From: Chrysomallon squamiferum
Taxonomy: Eukaryota > Mollusca > Gastropoda > Neomphalida > Peltospiridae
Reading direction: 5' to 3'
Length of the DNA: 64,000 nucleotides
Assembly (NCBI GenBank): GCA_012295275.1
Contig: CM022673.1
Coordinates: 12,092,788-12,156,787 of the forward strand
The translations under genes were made by a program, and so were the position numbers. The notes below the pieces were generated by a model. It made no database searches. It was not told the DNA's origin and worked only from the letters and a program-made list of their open reading frames with translations. Of the stretch, positions 56,661-64,000 are shown in pieces; position 1 is the stretch's first letter, and every line of letters begins with the position of its first letter.

Positions 56661-57778
56661 TGTCTGAGTAGTGACTATGCTCTGTCATTCCATGTTGGTT
56701 CTGTAATTTCCATATCAATGCAATAACAATACTGATATTATGTCAGCATAATACTGGTACGTTTGAAAGTATTGATAGGTTTGTATAATTGTCAGTGTTA
56801 AGTCTCAGTCTAGTGTCAGAACACATGACAGTTCCATATCGGAAAAATGTTAAGTAATATTCTATGTATGTTGTGTTGTTACTCATTTTTCACAGCAAAC
56901 GTTAATGATAAAATATTGGTTTCTGTATGTGTGCATAAATTATGTGCAACCATCTAGTGTTTATTTCCGTATATTTCTGTTTTTCTTTTCCACATGTGTG
57001 CATGTATGTTAATACATTTATGGAATATATTAATATATAATCTACATTTAAACACACACACACACACACAGACACACACAATATTAATACATTTATAAAC
57101 AAACAATTAATATTCAACAAGTATGTACATATAAAAACAAACAGAGACACAACCAAATGTTTAGCATACTTTCTCATGCAGTCATTAGCCAATCTTCCAA
57201 AGAAACAATATTCAATGTATTGCACAATGTACATTTAGAGAATTTTTTCTATTGACAAATATAATATATCATACTTTATTATCATCAGATATTTGTTTAA
57301 AAATAACAAATAAAAATGTGCGTAGGTTACTTTTAAGTCTTACTTTATATACAAGTACAATGTACATTTAGAGAATATTTTCTTTTGACATATTTAATAT
57401 ATTTGTTCAAAAAATAAACAAAAGTATTAACTGGCAATATATAAAATACATTTAAACTTCTTTTTTTATCAGCATTCCTTTATAGTAACACTTTAATTAT
57501 ATCTGCAGTTAAATACTATCTTTTTGCTGAGTAACTAAGATGGGCATTCAAATCTGTGGATACAACTTGAATGAGGTTTAATCTAAACAATTCAGACATT
57601 GATGTTTTTACATTGGATATTCCTGTTATTATAAATTAAAATAACATTTCTATTTTCAGCATTATAATTCATTCGACTAGAATTCAAGAGACATCACTGC
57701 TGATAATTTATACTTGTCAATACTGAAATGAAATATATTCCAAACCACACCTCAAAATATTTAGTAACAGTGGTAATA

Positions 57779-57933
57779 CAGTGGAACCTGACTAAAATGA
57801 CATCAGCTACAGCACAAACCTGGACGTAAATTTACAATAATTTGAATGAATCCATATTCTTTCTTAAGTACCTCATATTTATGTGACCGAATGTTTTCGA
57901 TCTAATGTAATGCATTGTAACTGAATTCCACTG
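57779..57933. mobile_element. Short TIR element (pogo/Tigger-like MITE)
   Basis: The 155-bp segment begins CAGTGGAACCT and ends with the inverse, GAATTCCACTG. There are 8 bp of perfect terminal inverted repeat and imperfect pairing over roughly 25 bp. It is flanked by TA at 57777-57778 and 57934-57935, the target duplication expected of Tc1/mariner/pogo elements. There is no coding capacity. The CAGTGGAACC terminus is typical of pogo/Tigger-type elements as I recall them. Confidence 0.6.
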
Positions 57934-58154
57934 TAATAAATAATAATATTACTGATAACAATAGTAAATTCACATTACAAGGAGTACATATCTTTTGTTA
58001 AGATTATAACACTATTGCTTATATACATGAAGCCTCCACCTGAGTGACACAACTAACACACATGAGCAAATATCACAGATATTTCAAGGCTTCTGAACAC
58101 GACTGGTAAGAAAAAAAGGAAATAAAAACACTATGATCATAATTTATACACACA

Positions 58155-58188
<34 letters not shown>

Positions 58189-58269
58189 AATAAGAAAATT
58201 ATATTTGAACAAAAAATTTAAAAAAAAAAAAAAAAAAAAATCCCATAAAAAAAAAAAACCCCATCTACT

Positions 58270-60756
58270 TCATGGCTCTTCCATGCTTATCACCCTCTCT
58301 GGATTTTTGCGGATGTACTGAACGGAGGTGTTCAAGTTTTCTGACGTGTACAACAAAAACTCGTCGAGCGTACTTTCTGTGCACTCGGCAATGAAATGTA
58401 TGAACGGATGTAAATCGCCCCGATTTGCTTCGTTCAGGGTCTCGTAGTACCTCGCCCTGTCTCCAACCTGAATTGAAACGGGTGGAAACCCGGCCTGCAT
58501 CAGAATCAGGTTCATCAGTAACCTCGAAGTCCTGCCGTTCCCGTCGTAGAATGGGTGAATGATGACGAGCTTGTAGTGAGCCAGAGCGGCATACTCTATG
58601 GGGTGCATTTCCAGAGCCTCGTCGCTGTTCAGCCACTCGACGAACTGGTCCATGAAGTCGTTAACCTGGGCTGGAGCTGGCGGCTGGAAATCTCCGACAA
58701 AAACCTGAGTTTTGCGAATGCGACCCGCTTCTGCGGGGTCAACGTGACCCAGCACCCGTTTGTGGATTTCTAGAATATCACTCATTTCTAAACTGCCCAC
58801 TTTTCCCAGCAGGGTGCTGTTTATGTAGCTGAGAGCCGAGTCGAGTCCCAGCACCTCGTTCTGTTCGGCTAAACTTTTGCCTCCGACAGCGATTCTCGTC
58901 TCCACTATGGATCTTGTTTGTGCTAGAGTCAGCGTGTTGCCTTCTATGGCATTGGTGTGGAAGATGTGAAGAAAATATGCCTCTTTCTTTGCTCGTCTGA
59001 GTCCTGGGTGACTTGGCGGAACTTGATATAACTGATCTCTTTTCTTATCGATTCGGTTAAATCTATAAAAAAATAAAAAATATAAATAAAAAAACTATTG
59101 TCTTGCTTTAGCTATTTTAAAATGTCAAGAACAAATATAAATGATTTTAAACCTTTTACTAGTGAATCTAACAATTTTGTTTTATTTGTTTTGTCAAATC
59201 AGAAGGGATACTTTTAAACACAAGTCCTGACTGAAGGTGAACACAACGTAATAGCACTGGGAGACCTGAAAAGGACTTAAGTAAAAACAAATAAATAAAA
59301 TGAACTACACAAATATACCTCTTTTGGTCAATTTCTTCAACTAGAGGTCTTGTTCTCTGTATATTTTTTAAAGCTTTTGAATGATCGGGATTCTCAACCA
59401 AAGCACGCCTGTACAGGTGGTCAGCCCTAACAATGTCATGTTCAAAAATTTCTACAAATTCTCCAAAAGCTGCGAGGATGTCTGAATGTGAAGGGTCGAG
59501 AGACAGGGCATGTTGAAAGACTTTGAGAGCTCTTTCTGTTTTACCCTGTTCTTGTAGGTCAAGGGCAATGTTTAAAGCTGCAATAGCTTCTCTTTTAACA
59601 TCTGAAAATAATGATAATAATAAGACAAAGAAAATAATAAGATGATGATGAAGAAGATAATGATGATAATCATCATCATCGTGGGAAATAATAATAATAA
59701 TAGTAATAATATTAATACTGAGAAGAAGAAAAAGAACATGATGATGATGATGCGAAATAATAGTAATAATAATAGTAGTAATAACAATAACATCATTATG
59801 ATTCCAGTAATAACAACTGTAATAATAATCATATTCAACATCCCAATAATTATAATAAAAATTTAAACAATAATAATTTAACATTAAAAATGTATTCAAT
59901 TTGTAAAGTTCTGTACATTCTTTTTAGATAGTTATGTATTATATTGTCAATAAAACATTATAGAGAATTAAAGGAACTAATATTTGTTTATAAAGTTGTA
60001 TTAAAAATAAATGAATTTGTGTTTAAGTTAAAAATATATTTATTTATTATTTAAAACAAACTGCTTTTTAACTTTAATTCGTTAATTCATAAAACAAAAT
60101 TATTAAAAAATTGGAAAATAATTGAATTTACATGATTAGATATTTTAAAAATAATTACTAATGGTTAACATCGTTTAACGATTAAAATTATATTGCCAAT
60201 ATGTTTAATAAACGTTAATTCTTACAGTAGACCAATATTCTTGCTCTTTTTCACTGTGAATAAAATCTATAGTAACCATTATTACCGTGCTGCCATAATT
60301 AGTGTATGTCACATATTGATATTGAAACATATGTTATTACAAGTCGATACAAATTTAAACTTAAATTATATTATTTATAATCGTAACAGGTTACAGCTTA
60401 CCTACCTCACCTGTTTAATGTCATATATAAATTCTCATTATAAGCAAATTATCTATATAATACATTATTATTATACCTTTATTTACAATAGCCTTCCTTT
60501 TTGGATGAATTACAAGTGACGTTTCATGTGAAGGAAACGAAAGTGATTTAAATTTAGACGACCATGCCAGCTGGTTAAGATTCAAATTAATCAACAAACG
60601 TGGAAAGTAAGTGGCAATATACGCGACAGTTACACTAAAAAAAATAACAATAAATATAACGTTTCGTGACATTACTATTGGTACATAAGACTGTTTATGT
60701 CTCTTCAGTATTATCAAAATTGAACTCTTAGAACAACTTGACAGCCAATCCGCCAT
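58270..60756 (-). CDS. FICD: Protein adenylyltransferase FICD (HYPE)
   Basis: ER-membrane Fic enzyme that AMPylates and de-AMPylates the chaperone BiP. Three exons: 60756-60477, 59601-59319, 59062-58270; phases 1 and 2 join exactly, 451 aa (vertebrate FICD is close to 458). The order is a short cytosolic N-terminus, a membrane anchor at about residues 32-51 (NVIFIVIFFSVTVAYIATYF), two TPR repeats at about 97-165, then the Fic domain. The inhibitory-helix motif TNAIEGN is present with Glu228. The core Fic motif HPFYDGNGRTSR spans 357-368 with catalytic His357; both are offset by six from the human positions. A upstream in-frame ATG exists at 60801 and would add 15 residues; I prefer 60756 for its context (CAGTATGG). 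The gene is divergent from DDX51 and looks intact and functional. Confidence 0.97.
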
Positions 60757-61102
60757 ACTGACGAAACCGGAAGTATAGTGAGTTGTCAAAACCGAAAACA
60801 TTAAAGTATTGAACTATTAAGAGTAATAGTGGATTATATAAAATAATATTTATTTATGGATCTTCGACAAATAGTGGTCTTTGGCGAAAACCACTGTTAT
60901 AAATAGTTACAAGGTGTTTTTGCTTTCAAAATATGCAGTAGTTTTAGCCTGATTATTACAAGTAATTATAATTATTTATTATTCTTTATCCGTTCACCAT
61001 TTCGTAAAATATGAAATCTGTTAGAAGATTTGGTCAATTGTCATTGGCTAAGATAAATGTTTCCGGTTTCAGGAACACAAATGCACGTGTTAATCTCGGA
61101 AA
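60757..61102. promoter_or_regulatory. Shared FICD/DDX51 bidirectional promoter
   Basis: The two start codons face away from each other across 346 bp. TTCCGGTTTC (an ETS-type CCGGAA core) occurs at 61061-61070 on the plus strand and, as its reverse complement, at 60763-60772. It is therefore sense-oriented just upstream of each ATG. A CCAAT-type ATTGG lies at 61043 and a CACGTG E-box at 61084-61089. No TATA box is obvious at a usual distance. Confidence 0.6.
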
Positions 61103-61481
61103 ATGGCCCTGTTTGCTATTCAGAGGTTAAACATTCAATGTTTAATATTTAATGATTTTTATTTTTGTTTCACCTTATAACATCATTCAAATTTAGGAAA
61201 ATTGATTGACTATTTTCCTTATTGGTTGAATTTGTCTGTTGTTTAATGATTTAAATTTAAACAATTTTAAAGAAAATAAATAAATAAATAAATCATGTAA
61301 ATTAAAAATGAATAAAAAAGTAATAAACTTTAAAAATATGTTAATATAAATATTTATAATATTTGTTTTTTTTTTAAATAATTTTTTCATCGTTCAGCCA
61401 GAATGTGATACATACACTGATACAATGTAATAACAGATAAATATCTACAAAAGCTGTCATTAAGATTAAATACTTATAACA

Positions 61482-61542
<61 letters not shown>

Positions 61543-63799
61543 TAATAATAGTGCTATAATTATTATTTTATTTGTTTTACTTAGGTTTATGGGTGATGAA
61601 GAGGAGGAAATTGAAGAAAATAATCCAACAAAAGCCTCTCATATTTTGGAAAAACTCAGAAAGGAAGCTTTAGCTCGAAAAAAGAAAAAACATAGTAATC
61701 AGAATTCAGATCAGTCACCAAAAACTGCTGACATTAGCCAAAAATCTTTAACACAAGTATCTTTTATTTCTAGAAAACATGAATTAAAAAACAAGAAAGA
61801 GAAACGTTTATCTTCATCTGAAAATGACAGCTCTCACAGTCGCCAAATATCCCAAAATGGCAACAAAAGTGTTGCAGTGGTTACAGGTGAATCACAGAAG
61901 AGTCCAAAGAAGAAGAGAAAACATTCTCAAAGTCTTACTGAAGATTGTGAAAATGTCGGTAATCTCGTTTCCATGTCAAGTCCAGAAAAACAGACATCAC
62001 TGGATGTTTCAAAAGATAATGTTTGTATGGATTCTCCCAGATCTGGTAAAAAGAGAAAACAGAGTGATGACTTTGAAGATGATGTGAATAGATCCAAACC
62101 TAAACAGACTATTGATAAAAAAATAACTAAAACAAAAAAGAAAACAAAAAAATCAGTTGAGGATGACGATGATGATATTACAAAAGAAAAAGAAAGTTTT
62201 GAAAAAACTGTGGATGATTCTTCATCAGAATCAGAAGATGATCACCCAGATGATGATGATGATTCGTTAAATGAATCGGACAAAGATGATAAAAATAATT
62301 TAACACAAGACAATTCTTTAAGTAATTTAACATCACAGGACAATGACTTGGTTTATGATTCCAAAAAAGAAGGACCTCGTGAAATTGGAGGATTTACAGT
62401 CTTAGGAGATTATAAAAAGAAACATGTTGAAAAGGTATTACATTTCATTTTCTTTATCTATTGTTCTATTAATAATAAAAAAAGAAAATATATGATGGAA
62501 ATAAATAATTTGCTATTTGCTGAATTAGATTTTTCTGTTTGAGTGCAGTGTAATTATTATTATTATTATTAATTTTTTTTTTTAAAGTATATTTTAATTA
62601 TCTTTATTACTTTATAATGATTTTTTTAAATTTTATATCTAGTAGTATTGTGGTATTTATAAGATACTGTTACTGATTTGTAAATTTATCAGCTGACAAT
62701 GTCCATATAAATAATAATTTAAATTTAAAAAAATATTTATATCCATATACAGAATGGAGAGTCATAAAAGTACAAATATGGAGGTTAACAATTTGAATGT
62801 TTATTATTATTAGTTATTTAATATTTAATATGTTGTTGTTTTTTTTATGCTGGAATGTTGTTAAACATTCATTCAGACATGATTAATTATTACAAATATT
62901 ATTACTATTTTTTATTTTTTATAAGGTAAAGCGTGTTCTACCAGATTGGTTGGCAAATCCTGATGTCATTGGTGCTGATTTAAAAAGCTGCCAGGTTCCT
63001 GTGTCGTCATTTACCAGGTTACATCCTGTGTTGCTTGACAACCTCAGCAAAAATGGAATCACTCACTTTTTCCCAGGTTTGTCAAGAAAATAATTTGAAA
63101 AATTTGTTACTGTCTATTACTATTATATGATAAACTAAATGTTTTGACAAATATGTATCAAAATCAAAAAATATTTGAAAGGCCATTTTTAGAGTATGTA
63201 TGTTTTTTCAGTAAAAATGTGGTGAGTTACAGTATTGTGTTTGAACAGGGGTAAGAAGTGTACTGACAGATAGAGTACAGAACTTTTAAATGTGAAAAAA
63301 TGATTGTTATTGGGTGAAAATTTTTGTTGTGTGTGTGTCAACATTTATCACTAAAGTTTGCATCCAACATCTCACTCCCATTTTTTTACAGTTCAATAAG
63401 TACTTGGCAAAATTTAAATTGATGTATTATTGTATAAAAACAGTATCATGAATGTGGAATGAAAAACATTGTATTAACATTTTATAATTAGATCCTGTAG
63501 CTTTTCCAACCAAGTGAAGTGCAGAAAGTGCATATTTCAAATATGTTCACCGACAACTGAAAATTTAGATGTTAAATTACCATTAATGTCAAATTTGTCT
63601 AAATCTTCTACATATTATTTCTAATTGTAATTAATCTTTTTTTTTTCTGACAGTACAAGCTCAGGTTATCCCAGTCTTATTAGACATGATCAGACACGGA
63701 ATTAGGGTGGGTCCTGGTGGGTACCACCCCAGTGATATCTGTGTGTCTGCATCAACGGGGAGTGGAAAAACACTGGCTTTTGTACTGCCCATTATACAG
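61103..63799 (+). CDS. DDX51: ATP-dependent RNA helicase DDX51, 5' part (continues beyond window)
   Basis: Nucleolar DEAD-box helicase of large-subunit ribosome biogenesis (yeast Dbp6 group). Exons: 61103-61125 (MALFAIQR, starting ATGG), 61585-62434, 62926-63076, 63654-63799. Phases 2, 0, 1 and 0 join without stops, giving 390 residues so far. The MALF start matches the family as I remember it. Residues about 25-290 are a Lys/Ser- and Asp/Glu-rich disordered region with nuclear-localisation-like clusters (RKKKKH, KSPKKKRKH). Then come the Q-motif-like segment ITHFFPVQAQVIP and Walker A/motif I ASTGSGKT at about 374-381. The DEAD, SAT and HRIGR motifs lie past the window end. The long ORF beginning ATG 61589 is the same exon without its first coding exon. 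Confidence 0.95.
61485..61545 (+). repeat. (ATT)n microsatellite in DDX51 intron 1
   Basis: ATT run 40 bp upstream of the exon 61585-62434 acceptor. Confidence 0.95.
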
Positions 63800-64000
63800 G
63801 TCAGTCTGCTACTGTTTATTATGTTCTCTTTAAAAACATTATTTATTTATTTATTTGTTCTTTTTAATCTTTTTAATGCTGTTGGCTAAGTGTCTTGACA
63901 TGCTTGAAGACCAACATTGGTGAGATTTCTCAAAATAATGCACTGGCTTAAGTTAAAACTTAATGTTACACTTGCTGGATGGCAAAATACCTGAAGCTGG

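Larger units (their letters stand above)
52586..58269. other. Convergent intergenic region between ankyrin and FICD genes
   Basis: Holds the two 3' UTRs, TA, AAT and GA microsatellites, a 22-bp minisatellite, the 155-bp TIR element and two long A tracts (58157-58240, poly-T on the FICD strand) just beyond the FICD stop. No exon was found on either strand. Confidence 0.65.

Noticed and set aside
58265-58636. 123-codon minus-strand ORF
   Set aside because: Different frame over the real FICD Fic-domain exon.
60757-60801. FICD starting at ATG 60801
   Set aside because: Possible, but the ATG at 60756 has better context and gives a length and membrane-anchor position closer to the family; the extension overlaps the ETS-like element.
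61589-62542. DDX51 starting at the internal ATG 61589
   Set aside because: The upstream exon 61103-61125 gives the conserved MALF start and joins in frame; the ORF end past 62434 is intron read-through.

Overview
This is a eukaryotic nuclear window, strongly AT-rich, with long introns, dense microsatellites and five protein-coding genes. Two of the genes are cut by the window edges or very likely extend beyond them. A mollusc is the most likely source. The evidence is several decayed copies of a tRNA-derived SINE whose head, core and tail resemble a SINE family common in molluscs; I compared these from memory, with no database run. The protein-coding content is ordinary for a bilaterian.

Layout: (1) 208-30377 (+) is the C-terminal half of a KIF21A/B-type kinesin (coiled coil, Ser-rich linker, seven-bladed WD40 domain) in 20 exons. 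It has a second, mutually exclusive terminal exon at 28355 and a candidate 18-nt microexon at 21966. (2) Inside its 10.6-kb intron lies a four-exon gene on the opposite strand (22273 down to 14701). I do not recognise the protein, and its large exon carries a one-base frame problem. (3) About 34.9-37.5 kb is a CpG-richer, less AT-rich stretch that may be the promoter of the next gene. (4) 40193-52585 (+) is a 571-codon ankyrin-repeat gene in which all 19 coding exons are a multiple of three, every intron is phase 0 and essentially each exon is one repeat. (5) 52.6-58.3 kb is a convergent intergenic stretch with a small TIR element. (6) 60756-58270 (-) is a complete three-exon FICD gene (ER BiP AMPylase). 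(7) 61103-63799 (+) is the 5' part of a DDX51 DEAD-box helicase, head-to-head with FICD across a 346-bp shared promoter.

The genes do not form a pathway: KIF21 is a microtubule motor/regulator, FICD controls ER chaperone activity and DDX51 acts in ribosome biogenesis. The less expected content is in gene structure: three GC-AG introns, decayed tandem copies of an exon start and of an exon end lying in introns, alternative terminal exons, a nested antisense gene, and the strict one-repeat-per-exon ankyrin gene. All exon boundaries were read by eye from splice consensus, reading-frame continuity and protein similarity remembered from the families. There is no transcript evidence.
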